Shown here in pieces: positions 24,374-32,183 of a DNA stretch of 64,000 nt. The notes beneath the pieces were generated by a model. It was not told the origin of the DNA, did no database searches, and was given only the letters and a program-made list of their open reading frames with translations. How positions within the stretch are numbered: the stretch's first letter is position 1; each line of letters opens with the position of its first letter. Origin of the DNA: Streptomyces werraensis (GTDB taxonomy: Bacteria; Actinomycetota; Actinomycetes; Streptomycetales; Streptomycetaceae); contig BNBX01000008.1 in the NCBI GenBank assembly GCA_014656175.1, forward strand, positions 37,811 to 101,810, in the 5' to 3' direction. A program made the position numbers and the translations under genes.

Positions 24374-25156
24374 TCAGTGCCCCCTGCGGGTGGGTGGGGG
24401 CTGATCGGGCGGTTCCCCGCGCCCCTGGGGGTGTTGGGTCCACAGCTTCTCGAGTGTGCGGGCGTTGTGGACCGCCGCTGCGTTGGGGTCGTTGTTGAAG
24501 TAGGCGTAGACGTCTGCTTCTCGGGGCCATGTCGTGGTGATGCGGTGCAGCCAGGTCTGGAGGGACTGGCGGCCGTAGTTCGGCCAGGGGCGGGCTCGGC
24601 CCTGGTGGAAGCGGACGTAGCCCCAGTCCGTGGTGCGCCACAGCGGGGTGACCGGGCGGGAGAGGACGTCCGCCCAGCAGAGTGCCGCGCCCCGTGACTC
24701 CAGGACCGCGCGTACGTCCGGTGTCCACCAGGACGGGTGGCGGGGCTCGACGGCCACCCGGGTGGACTCCGGGAAGCGGCGCAGGCAGGCGTCCAGGAGG
24801 CCGGGGTCGGCCCGGAGGGTCGGCGGGAGCTGGAGGAGGACCGGGCCCAGGCGGTCGCCGAGGGCGGTGGCGCGGCTCATCAGGCGCTCCACCGGCTCCT
24901 CGGGGTCCCGCAGCCGCTTGACGTGCGTCAGATAGCGGCTCGCCTTGACCGCGACGACGAAGCCCGGCGGGGTGCGCTCCCGCCAGGACGCGAAGGTCTC
25001 CCGGGAGGGGAGCCGGTAGAACGCGTTGTTGACCTCGACGGTGGGGAAGGCGGCCGCGTACTCCTCCAGCCACAGCCGCACCGGCAGACCGGCCGGGTAC
25101 AGCACGCCGCGCCAGTCCTTGTACTGCCATCCCGAGGTTCCGACCAGCAGCGGCAT
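24374..25156 (-). CDS. DUF72-family TIM-barrel protein
   Basis: This is a 260-aa protein of the DUF72 (YecE-like) family, recognised by LLVGTSGWQYKDWRG, FPTVEVNNAFYRLPS, GFVVAVKASRYLTH, LGPVLLQLPP and VYAYFNNDPNAAAVHNA. The biochemical role is unsettled. It lies 16 bases behind the AAA ATPase gene and is probably co-transcribed with it. The last 18 or so residues (PQGRGEPPDQPPPTRRGH) are encoded by a copy of a dispersed Streptomyces intergenic repeat, suggesting the original stop was lost or moved. The ATG at 25156 has a GGGAGG site. Confidence 0.87.
   Translation of the reverse strand: MPLLVGTSGWQYKDWRGVLYPAGLPVRLWLEEYAAAFPTVEVNNAFYRLPSRETFASWRERTPPGFVVAVKASRYLTHVKRLRDPEEPVERLMSRATALGDRLGPVLLQLPPTLRADPGLLDACLRRFPESTRVAVEPRHPSWWTPDVRAVLESRGAALCWADVLSRPVTPLWRTTDWGYVRFHQGRARPWPNYGRQSLQTWLHRITTTWPREADVYAYFNNDPNAAAVHNARTLEKLWTQHPQGRGEPPDQPPPTRRGH
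24405..24432 (-). repeat. Dispersed GGGGCGCGGGGAACCG repeat, copy in the DUF72 3' end
   Basis: On the minus strand the sequence CAGGGGCGCGGGGAACCG reads within the last codons of the DUF72 gene. Closely similar sequences are at 53066-53100 and 54005-54040. I recall this as a common short intergenic repeat in Streptomyces chromosomes. Confidence 0.7.
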
Positions 25157-25172
25157 GCGGCCCTCCCGGCCC

Positions 25173-26267
25173 CTACAGGTACAGGCCCGCGTCCGCGTCG
25201 CCGCGCGGCTCCGGCAGGGAGGCCGGGGAGGTGCCCCGGCGCAGGGCGTACAGCTCGGCCAGGGTCGCGCCCTCACGTCCGACGCCCTCCTCACGGCCCA
25301 GCCAGTTCACCGCCTCGGTGCGGGTCAGCGGCCCCACCTCGATCCGGGCCAGGCAGCGGCCCGGACGCACCACGGCGGGGTGCAGCCGCTCCAGGTCCTC
25401 GTTGGTGGTGACGCCCACCAGGACGTTGCGCCCCTGGCCGAGCAGCCCGTCGGTGAGGTTCAGCAGGCGGGACAGCGCCTGGCCCGCCGTGTGCTTGGCC
25501 TCGCCCCGGATCAGTTCGTCGCAGTCCTCCAGGAGGAGCAGCCGCCAGCGGTTCCTGCCGGACGCGTCCTCCTCGCCGATCGCGATGTCCATCAGATAGC
25601 CGACGTCGGAGAAGAGCCGCTCGGGGTCCAGGACGCAGTCGACCTGGCACCAGTCGCGCCAGGACCGGGCGAGCGTGCGCAGCGCGGACGTCTTGCCGGT
25701 GCCCGGCGGGCCGTGCAGCAGGAGCAGCCGCCCCGAGATGTCCTCGGGGGTGGTCTTCATCAGGCGGTCCATCGCGTCCGCCACCGGGGCGGTGTAGTTG
25801 GGCCGGATCTCCTCCCAGGTGCCGGCCGTGATCTGCCGGGTGGTGCGGTGCGGGCCGCGCCGCGGGGAGACGTACCAGAACCCCATGGTGACGTTCTCCG
25901 GCTGCGGTTCCGGCTCGTCGGCCGCGCCGTCGGTGGCCTCCTCCAGGACCCGCTTCGCCAGGTCGGCGCTGGTCGCGGTCACCGTGACGTCGGCGCCCCG
26001 GCTCCAGCGGGAGATCAGCAGCGTCCAGCCGTCCCCCTCGGCCAGGGTGGCACTGCGGTCGTCGTCCTTGGCGAGCCGCAGCACCCGCGCCTGAGCGGGC
26101 AGGAGCGTCGCGGCGGCCCTGACGCGTTCGATGTTGACGGCGTGCGAGTAGGGCTGCTCGCCCGTCGCGAAGCGGCCGAGGAACAGCGCGTCGACGACGT
26201 CGGACGGGGAGTCGTTGTCGTCGACGTTGAGCCGGATCGGCAGGGCGTCGTGTGGGTGCGCGGACAT
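25173..26267 (-). CDS. AAA-type ATPase with DUF5925 N-terminal region
   Basis: This is a 364-aa cytoplasmic ATPase. The N-terminal 150 residues (LPIRLNVDDNDSPSDVVDAL, WTLLISRWSRGADVTVTATS) form the DUF5925-like domain. The AAA module follows with Walker A HGPPGTGKTSALR, Walker B WRLLLLEDCDELI, sensor 1 VLVGVTTNEDL and an arginine finger region near HPAVVRPGRC. This looks like a classical AAA remodelling ATPase without a protease domain. Its partner is unknown; the DUF72 gene downstream is the only operon neighbour. I chose the ATG at 26267; an in-frame GTG at 26285 would add six residues. Neither has a strong ribosome site. Confidence 0.85.
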   Translation of the reverse strand: MSAHPHDALPIRLNVDDNDSPSDVVDALFLGRFATGEQPYSHAVNIERVRAAATLLPAQARVLRLAKDDDRSATLAEGDGWTLLISRWSRGADVTVTATSADLAKRVLEEATDGAADEPEPQPENVTMGFWYVSPRRGPHRTTRQITAGTWEEIRPNYTAPVADAMDRLMKTTPEDISGRLLLLHGPPGTGKTSALRTLARSWRDWCQVDCVLDPERLFSDVGYLMDIAIGEEDASGRNRWRLLLLEDCDELIRGEAKHTAGQALSRLLNLTDGLLGQGRNVLVGVTTNEDLERLHPAVVRPGRCLARIEVGPLTRTEAVNWLGREEGVGREGATLAELYALRRGTSPASLPEPRGDADAGLYL

Positions 26268-26436
26268 GCCGCCATGATCGGTCACGTGAGCCCCGCGTGC
26301 ACCCGATTTGCCGGGTGCGCCCGCGCGCGTCGCGTCGCCCCCGTGTCCGGATCCTCCGTGTGAGGTGACGGAAAGTCATACCGTCCCGGTGTTTGTCCGG
26401 TACTCGACGGTAATACTTTTGACATGAACACTTCCT

Positions 26437-26467
26437 CTCAACACGCGTAGTTGGTACGACGGTTGAG
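26437..26467. promoter_or_regulatory. Inverted repeat in the SGNH esterase leader
   Basis: CTCAAC at 26437-26442 and GTTGAG at 26462-26467 form a 6-bp inverted repeat around an ACACGCGTAGTTGG core. It lies 28 bases before the esterase ATG, downstream of a TTGACA at 26419-26424. It may be an operator or a leader hairpin. I recall similar leaders before secreted SGNH hydrolases in other streptomycetes. Confidence 0.4.
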
Positions 26468-26494
26468 GCAGAGATCCTGCTAAAGGGAGGTTCC

Positions 26495-27301
26495 ATGAGA
26501 CGTTCCCGACTTGCCCTCTTCCTCACCGCTCTCGTCCTCGCCGTCACCGCCGCCCTCACCGGGGCGACCGCGGCGCACGCGTCCTCACAGGCGGTCCCCG
26601 GCCCGTACGTGGCCCTGGGCGACTCCTACTCCTCGGGCGTCGGCGCCGGCAGCTACATCTCCTCCAGCGGCGACTGCAAGCGCAGCACGAAGGCCTACCC
26701 GTACCTCTGGGCGGCCGCGAACTCCCCCTCGTCCTTCTCCTTCACGGCCTGCTCGGGCGCCCGAACGGGTGATGTCCTCTCCGGGCAGCTCGGTCCGCTC
26801 TCCGCGAGCACCGCCCTCGTCTCCCTCAGCATCGGCGGCAACGACGCCGGGTTCGCCGACGTCATGACGACCTGTGTGCTCCAGTCCGACAGCTCCTGCC
26901 TCTCCCGCATCGCCACCGCCCGGGCCTTCGTCGACTCGACGCTGCCCGGCAGGCTCGACGGCGTCTACACGGCGATCCGGGACCGGGCGCCCAACGCCCG
27001 GGTCGTGGTGCTCGGCTACCCCCGCTTCTACCGGCTCGGCACCAGCTGCATCGGCCTCTCCGAGACCAAGCGGAAGGCCATCAACGACGCCTCCGACCAC
27101 CTCAACAGCGCCATCGCCGCACGGGCCCGCGCGTACGGCTTCACGTTCGGCGACGTCCGCACCCCGTTCACCGGCCACGAGATCTGCTCCGGGGACTCCT
27201 GGCTGCACAGCGTGGACTGGCTGAACATCGGCAACTCGTACCACCCGAAGGCCGCCGGACAGTCGGGCGGCTACCTCCCGGTGTTCGACTCGGCGGCCTG
27301 A
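26495..27301 (+). CDS. Secreted SGNH/GDSL esterase-lipase
   Basis: This is a 268-aa secreted ester hydrolase. The signal peptide spans residues 1-31 (RLALFLTALVLAVTAALTG...AHAS). Block I is VALGDSYSSGVGAG with nucleophile Ser44; block III is LSIGGNDAGF with the oxyanion Asn; the catalytic His is in SYHPKAAGQSG near the C-terminus. Cysteine pairs (GDCKR/TACSG, TTCVL/SSCLS, TSCIG/EICSG) fit the three disulfides of the Streptomyces GDSL lipase group. The ATG at 26495 follows AAAGGGAGG. It is convergent with the kinase gene, with only 10 bases between the stops. Confidence 0.94.
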   Translation: MRRSRLALFLTALVLAVTAALTGATAAHASSQAVPGPYVALGDSYSSGVGAGSYISSSGDCKRSTKAYPYLWAAANSPSSFSFTACSGARTGDVLSGQLGPLSASTALVSLSIGGNDAGFADVMTTCVLQSDSSCLSRIATARAFVDSTLPGRLDGVYTAIRDRAPNARVVVLGYPRFYRLGTSCIGLSETKRKAINDASDHLNSAIAARARAYGFTFGDVRTPFTGHEICSGDSWLHSVDWLNIGNSYHPKAAGQSGGYLPVFDSAA

Positions 27302-27311
27302 CCCCCGTGGT

Positions 27312-28961
27312 TCAGTAGCCGTCCCCGTCCGCACCGGACGCCGAGGCGGAGGCCCCGTCCGACGGGGTCTCCGTCTCGCACACCACCGAGAACGGCACGG
27401 TCCCGGACGTCGCGCGCACCGGCTCCCGCACCTCCACACCGATCCGGCCGTGGAGCTCCCCGCTCTCCGGGTACGTCGTCACCACCACCGTGTCCTGCCG
27501 GGTCCGGCCGCCGTCCGCGGGGAACGACAAGGTGCGCCAGCTCCGGTCCGCCGCCGAGCCGTCCTCGGTCGCCCAGCGGTAGCGCACCTCGGCCGGCAGC
27601 CGGTTCACCGTGAACGCCGCCGTGAACGAAGGGGCCCCGTCGTGCGGGGGCGGGCAGGCGCCGGAGTACTCCGTGCGCGTGCCGGTCACCGTGACCGACA
27701 CCGTGAGGGCCGGGGTTTCCTCCTCGTGCCCGCCGTCGCCGCCCTCGTCCTCGGTCGCGTCGTCCGTCGTCGAGGAGGAAGGCGACGGATCGTCCTCCCT
27801 CCCCGCCGTTCCTCCGGCGCCCTTGCCGCCTGTCGCGGCCGGGGAACTCGCCCCGCCGTTCCCGGCCTCGGGCTCACCGTCGTCCCGGTCCAGCAGCGCG
27901 TACGTCAGTCCGGCCAGCGCGAGCGCCAGCAACACGAGCCCCGTGATCAGCAGTGCGGCGCCTGACCGGCCACGCGGGGGCGAGGCGGGCGCCGTGGCGG
28001 CCGTGGGCGCTCCGCCGGACGGCTGGCGGGAGGTCACGAGCGGCTGATACGGGTCGGTCGGGGGCGGCACGGGCAGCGCGGCCGCCGTGGGCGCGTACGA
28101 GGACGCCGTACGCGCCGGGCCGGCGCCCGGCGCGCCCCCGGCGGCGACCACGCGCAGGTCCTCCGACGCCCGGTCCGCCGGGAGGCGTTCGGCCGGATCC
28201 TTGCGCAGCAGCCCCTCGACGACCGGCGTGAGCGGGCCCGCCCGGCGGGGCGGCGGCAGCTCCTCGTCCACGATCGCCCGCAGCGTGGACAGCGGGGTGT
28301 CCTGCCGGAACGGGGAGTGGCCCTCGACCGCCGCGTACAGCAGCACGCCCAGCGACCACAGGTCCGACTCCGGACCCGGAGTACGGCCCAACGCCCGCTC
28401 CGGCGCCAGGAACTCGGGCGAGCCGACGGCCTCCCCGGTCATCGTCAGGGCCGAGCTGCCCTCGACCATGGCGATCCCGAAGTCGGTGAGCACCACCCGG
28501 CCGTCGTTCGCGATCAGCACGTTGGCGGGCTTCACGTCCCGGTGCAGCACCCCGGCCGCGTGGGCGGCGCGCAGCGCGGACAGCACCTCGGCGCCGACGC
28601 GTGCCGCCCGATGCGGGGTCATCGGACCCTCCGCGTCCAGCACCTCCGCCAGCGACAAGCCGCGCACCAGCTCCATCACGATCCACGGACGTCCGTCCTC
28701 CGTGGCCACGTCGTACACCGTCACCACGTTGCGGTCGGCGATGCGGGCCGCCGCCCACGCCTCCCGCTCGAGGCGCGCGTACATCCGCCCCACGTCGGAC
28801 GCCGGCAGCCCCGCCGGGGCGCGGACCTCCTTCACCGCGACCTCGCGGTGCAGCACCTCGTCCCGGGCCCGCCACACGGTGCCCATGCCGCCCTCGCCCA
28901 GCGGCGACAGCAGCCGGTAGCGTCCCGCGATCACCCGCTCACTGCCCGGTTCTTCGGACAC
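27312..28961 (-). CDS. Transmembrane serine/threonine protein kinase
   Basis: This is a 549-aa receptor-type kinase. The cytoplasmic kinase domain (about 12-280) has LGEGGMGTVW (P-loop), VAVKEV (Lys44), LHRDVKPANVL (catalytic loop), LTDFGIAM (metal) and GSPEFLAPE. A Pro/Ala-rich linker leads to one transmembrane helix (GAALLITGLVLLALALAGLTYALL). The extracytoplasmic part has an acidic Gly/Ser stretch followed by an immunoglobulin-like sensor of about 110 residues (VTGTRTEYSGACPPP, FTVNRLPAEVRYRWATED, ESGELHGRIGVEVREP). There are no PASTA repeats. I chose the GTG at 28961 (GGGGGC site); an in-frame ATG at 29003 is the alternative. The ligand is unknown. Confidence 0.92.
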   Translation of the reverse strand: MSEEPGSERVIAGRYRLLSPLGEGGMGTVWRARDEVLHREVAVKEVRAPAGLPASDVGRMYARLEREAWAAARIADRNVVTVYDVATEDGRPWIVMELVRGLSLAEVLDAEGPMTPHRAARVGAEVLSALRAAHAAGVLHRDVKPANVLIANDGRVVLTDFGIAMVEGSSALTMTGEAVGSPEFLAPERALGRTPGPESDLWSLGVLLYAAVEGHSPFRQDTPLSTLRAIVDEELPPPRRAGPLTPVVEGLLRKDPAERLPADRASEDLRVVAAGGAPGAGPARTASSYAPTAAALPVPPPTDPYQPLVTSRQPSGGAPTAATAPASPPRGRSGAALLITGLVLLALALAGLTYALLDRDDGEPEAGNGGASSPAATGGKGAGGTAGREDDPSPSSSTTDDATEDEGGDGGHEEETPALTVSVTVTGTRTEYSGACPPPHDGAPSFTAAFTVNRLPAEVRYRWATEDGSAADRSWRTLSFPADGGRTRQDTVVVTTYPESGELHGRIGVEVREPVRATSGTVPFSVVCETETPSDGASASASGADGDGY

Positions 28962-28980
28962 GGCGCCCCCATTCGCGACC

Positions 28981-28994
28981 GGGCGAATTCGCCC
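28981..28994. promoter_or_regulatory. Perfect 14-bp palindrome upstream of the kinase gene
   Basis: GGGCGAATTCGCCC reads the same on both strands. It lies 18 bases after the stop of the HupE-like gene and 19 bases before the kinase GTG. It may be an operator for the kinase gene or a short terminator hairpin. Confidence 0.45.
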
Positions 28995-29012
28995 TTTCCT
29001 CATGAAAGTAGC

Positions 29013-30578
29013 TCAGCCGAGCGCCGATGCGGCCCCCCTGAACACCAATCCGGCCCCCAGGACCAGCACCACGCACGCCGAACCCAGGGGCGCGCTCCGG
29101 CGCACCAGCGCCGCCCACGGCGCGCTCGTCCATCGCGGGCGCCGGGCCACCAGCCGGGACACGCTCCCGCCCGCCCGCACCACCGCGTACCCGGCGGCGG
29201 TCAGGGTGAGCGCCAGCCCCACGCCGTAGGCGACGACGAGCAGCAGCCCGAACCAGGCGTGGCCCAGCGCGGCGGCGCCGACCAGCACCACGACGGCGGA
29301 CGGACTGGGCACCAGGCCGCCCGCGAACCCGAGCAGGATCGTGCCGCGCAGCGTGGGCGCGGCGGGGTGGGTGTGCATGCGGCCGCCGTGCGTGTGGGTG
29401 AGGGAGGTGGGGGAGTGGCCGTGGTCGTGCGGGTGGGCGTGCTCGTGTCCCTGGCCGGGGGTGTGCTCGTGCGGGTGCTCGGGTCCGTGGCCGGGGGCGT
29501 GCTCGTGCCCGTGGGGGTGCGCATGCGTGTGGTGGCCGCGCTGGCGCAGGGCGAGGCGTACGAGCTGGGCCCCGGCCAGGGTGACCAGCACGCCGCTGGC
29601 GATCCCGAGCCAGGCGACGACGGAGGGCGCGGCGGCGGAACCGGCCGTGACCAGCAGACCCAGGGCGACCACGCCGAGGGTGTGGGTGACCGTGACGGAG
29701 GCGGCCATCGGCAGCACGTCCCGCATCCGCGCCCGGCCGCCGCGCGCCGCCGCGGTCGCGGCCATCAGGGTCTTGCCGTGGCCCGGCGCGAGCGCGTGCA
29801 TCGCGCCGAGGACCACCGCGAGCAGCAGGGCGAGCGCGGCGAACCCGACGGTCAGGTCACGCCGGGCGACGAGGTCGTCCAGGGCCCGCGTCCAGCGGTC
29901 GGCGCCCCGGGGCAGGATCGCGGAGGCGGGCGCGTCCGCCTCGTCCGCCCCGCCCGCCGCCAGCGCCGGGCCGCCGGGGCGGATCCGCAGGGACGCGGTC
30001 CGGGTGTCGGGCGGGGAGGCGAGCCGGTCCTCCGGGTAGCGGGTCAGCCGGGCGGAGAGGGACGCCTCGGGCACGTCCGAGGCGGCGAGCGTCGCACGGT
30101 CCCCCTGCGCGGTGATCTCCCGCCAGCCGGGGCCCGAATCACCGCCCGCCGCGCGGAACTCGACGGCGACCGTGCGGCCTCGGGGGAGGGGCGCGGTCAG
30201 GCGGCACTCCACGCGCAGGGTGTCAAGACCCGCCTGGCCGGGCCGCACCCGGACGCGAGCGGCGCGCACGGTGAGCGGCGCCGGACGCCCGTCGGCCAGG
30301 ACCGCACCGTCGCGGGCGGCCGTCGCGCACCGTTGCCGGGCCCAGGCGTCACGGCCCAGGCCGGCGAGGTCCGGCGCGGCCTGGGTGGCGGGGATCTCGG
30401 CGAGGTCCTCGACGTGGTGCACGCGCAGTTCGCCGGGCGCGGCCACCAGGCCGTCGTACCGGTTCACGGTGAAGTTGCCGAGCGGGTGCGCGCTCGCCTC
30501 CGCGGCCGGGACCAGGGCGAGGGCGGTGGCGGCGGAGAGGAGCACGGCGCCGGCCGCGGCGGGTCGGAGGACGTTCAC
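29013..30578 (-). CDS. HupE/NiCoT-like membrane protein with histidine-rich loop
   Basis: This is a 521-aa protein. A signal segment (RPAAAGAVLLSAATALALVPAAEASAH) precedes an extracytoplasmic beta-rich domain of about 200 residues (HPLGNFTVNRYDGLVAAPGE...). Six or so transmembrane helices follow, with GAMHALAPGHGKTLMAA and SVTVTHTLGVVAL. These histidine motifs are typical of nickel/cobalt transporters of the RcnA/HupE group. A cytoplasmic loop near residue 360 holds 21 histidines in under 60 residues, as in metal exporters and chaperoned permeases. The start is the GTG at 30578, overlapping the TPR gene's stop (GTGA) with a GGAGG site inside that gene. The metal is unproven. Confidence 0.85.
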   Translation of the reverse strand: MNVLRPAAAGAVLLSAATALALVPAAEASAHPLGNFTVNRYDGLVAAPGELRVHHVEDLAEIPATQAAPDLAGLGRDAWARQRCATAARDGAVLADGRPAPLTVRAARVRVRPGQAGLDTLRVECRLTAPLPRGRTVAVEFRAAGGDSGPGWREITAQGDRATLAASDVPEASLSARLTRYPEDRLASPPDTRTASLRIRPGGPALAAGGADEADAPASAILPRGADRWTRALDDLVARRDLTVGFAALALLLAVVLGAMHALAPGHGKTLMAATAAARGGRARMRDVLPMAASVTVTHTLGVVALGLLVTAGSAAAPSVVAWLGIASGVLVTLAGAQLVRLALRQRGHHTHAHPHGHEHAPGHGPEHPHEHTPGQGHEHAHPHDHGHSPTSLTHTHGGRMHTHPAAPTLRGTILLGFAGGLVPSPSAVVVLVGAAALGHAWFGLLLVVAYGVGLALTLTAAGYAVVRAGGSVSRLVARRPRWTSAPWAALVRRSAPLGSACVVLVLGAGLVFRGAASALG

Positions 30579-32080
30579 CGCGCCGCCTCCAGGTCCTTCA
30601 GGGCGGCCCGTGCCGCGCGGGCGCCGAGCGGGGAGAAGCCCGGGTTCAGCTCCAGGGCGGCGGTGAGGGAGGCGCGGGCGGCCCGGTCGTGCCCGGCGGC
30701 CTTCTCGATCATGCCCCGGTGGTAGAGGAAGGCGGCGTCGCGGTAGCCGGTGGCCGTGGCCCGGCGGGCGTACGGCAAGGCCTCCGCGGAGCGTCCCGCC
30801 CGGTGCAGCGCCCAGGCGAGGGCGTCCGCGGTGTGCACCGTCCGCCGGCGGTCCCACTCGGTGCGGGCCGCGCGGAGCGCCTCGGCGGTGTCCCCGTGGT
30901 CGGCCGCGGCGAGCGCGGTGTCGAGGTCCGCGTCCACGCCGCCGGCCCGGGCCAGCGCGGTCCAGGCGTCGACGAGGGCGTACTGTTCACGCGCCTTCGC
31001 GCGGTCCCCCCGGTCCTCGTACAGCTCGCCGAGGGCGACCAGCGGGCCGGGCAGCGGGGAGCGGGCGACGACCAGCTCCAGCGTCGTGATCGCGCCGGCG
31101 CGGTCGCCCTCCGCGGCCTGGGCGCGCGCCCGGCCCTCCAGGGCGGGCAGGTGGGCGTCGTCCGCGGCGAGCGCGCGGGCGTAGTGGCGCAGGGCGGTGC
31201 CGTAACGGCCCTGGCCGCGTTCCAGGTTGCCCAGCGCGGTCGCCACGTACGCCACGTCGGCGGGGCCGGCCGCGGTGTCGAGGGCCTGGTGCAGCACCCG
31301 GCGGGCGGTGCGCACGTCGCCCCGCAGTTCTCGCACGTACGCGTACCGGGTGAACACGGGGACGCCCGGACGCCTGCGGTCCGCGACGGTGGCCGCCTTC
31401 GCGGCCTCCTCGTACCGGCCGAGCTCCACCAGGGCGTCGATCCGGGAGCAGAGGGCGCGTTCGCTGTACGGGTTCCGCTCCAGGGCGCTCTCGGCGTGGT
31501 CCAGGGCCGCGGCGAAGTCGTGGCGCGCCGCGGCGAGGGCGGCCTGCCCGGCGAGCGCCTGGTCGTTGCCGGGCCGCAGGGCGAGGGACCGCGCGAGGGC
31601 GCGTTCGGCACGGGCGTAACGGAAGGGGTCCCCGTCGGTCCGCGCCCGCTCGACCTGCGCGAGCCCGAGCGTCGCCCAGGCCCCGAAGTCCCGCGGCTGC
31701 TCCCGCACATGGGCCCGCAACGACCGGATCGCCGTGTCCAGGTCCCCCCGGACCACCACATCCGCGCTCACCGCACGGGACACCCCGGGCACGGCCCGCG
31801 CCGCGTCCCGCCCGTCACCCCCCACGGCCACGGCCCCGGCGGTCATCGCCACGGCCAGCAGCACGGCGCACGCCGCGGCATGCGGTCCCCGGCCCCGGCG
31901 CACGGCAGCGGCGAACCGCCTCAGCGCGTCGACGCGTTCGGCGGTGGACGCCGTCCGCGGGGCCGCCGCGGCCGCCGGCATCTCCGAGGCCGTCGGCACC
32001 TCCGAGGCGGCCGGCGCTCCGGCGGGCGGTGCCGCTTCCTGGCCGCTCCCGCGGGTGCTGTCGTTCGTACGCGGGGACAT
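30575..32080 (-). CDS. Membrane-anchored tetratricopeptide-repeat protein
   Basis: This is a 501-aa protein. A Pro/Ala-rich cytoplasmic N-terminus (about 60 residues) is followed by one transmembrane helix (HAAACAVLLAVAMTAGAVAVGG), then about 390 residues made almost entirely of TPR-type helical pairs (for example FGAWATLGLAQVERARTD, DQALAGQAALAAARHDFAAA, DVAYVATALGNLERGQGRYG, DAAFLYHRGMIEKAAGHD). It should be a scaffold on the outer face of the membrane. It is the middle gene of the DUF4331, TPR, HupE-like operon and is translationally coupled to the last. The ATG at 32080 has an AAGGAG site. Confidence 0.9.
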   Translation of the reverse strand: MSPRTNDSTRGSGQEAAPPAGAPAASEVPTASEMPAAAAAPRTASTAERVDALRRFAAAVRRGRGPHAAACAVLLAVAMTAGAVAVGGDGRDAARAVPGVSRAVSADVVVRGDLDTAIRSLRAHVREQPRDFGAWATLGLAQVERARTDGDPFRYARAERALARSLALRPGNDQALAGQAALAAARHDFAAALDHAESALERNPYSERALCSRIDALVELGRYEEAAKAATVADRRRPGVPVFTRYAYVRELRGDVRTARRVLHQALDTAAGPADVAYVATALGNLERGQGRYGTALRHYARALAADDAHLPALEGRARAQAAEGDRAGAITTLELVVARSPLPGPLVALGELYEDRGDRAKAREQYALVDAWTALARAGGVDADLDTALAAADHGDTAEALRAARTEWDRRRTVHTADALAWALHRAGRSAEALPYARRATATGYRDAAFLYHRGMIEKAAGHDRAARASLTAALELNPGFSPLGARAARAALKDLEAAR

Positions 32081-32102
32081 GGGGCTCCTTCGTCGAGAGG
32101 GG

Positions 32103-32176
32103 GGCGCGGCCCTGCCGTGGGGGACGGGAGGGGAGGGCCGCGCCGGCCGGTGGGGCGGCCGGGGGCGCCGGCCGCC
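32103..32176 (-). terminator. Two GC-rich hairpins between DUF4331 and TPR genes
   Basis: The first hairpin met by RNA polymerase on this strand is 32154-32162 with 32168-32176 (9 bp, 5-base loop), directly after the DUF4331 stop. The second is 32103-32113 with 32134-32144 (11 bp, 20-base loop). They may attenuate read-through so that DUF4331 is made in excess over the two downstream proteins, or stabilise a processed mRNA end. Confidence 0.55.
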
Positions 32177-32183
32177 GGGTGGG

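Noticed and set aside
26437..26467. SoxR box before the SGNH esterase
   Set aside because: The CTCAAC/GTTGAG arms are too far apart (19 bases) for the usual SoxR site, and the promoter boxes do not flank it properly.
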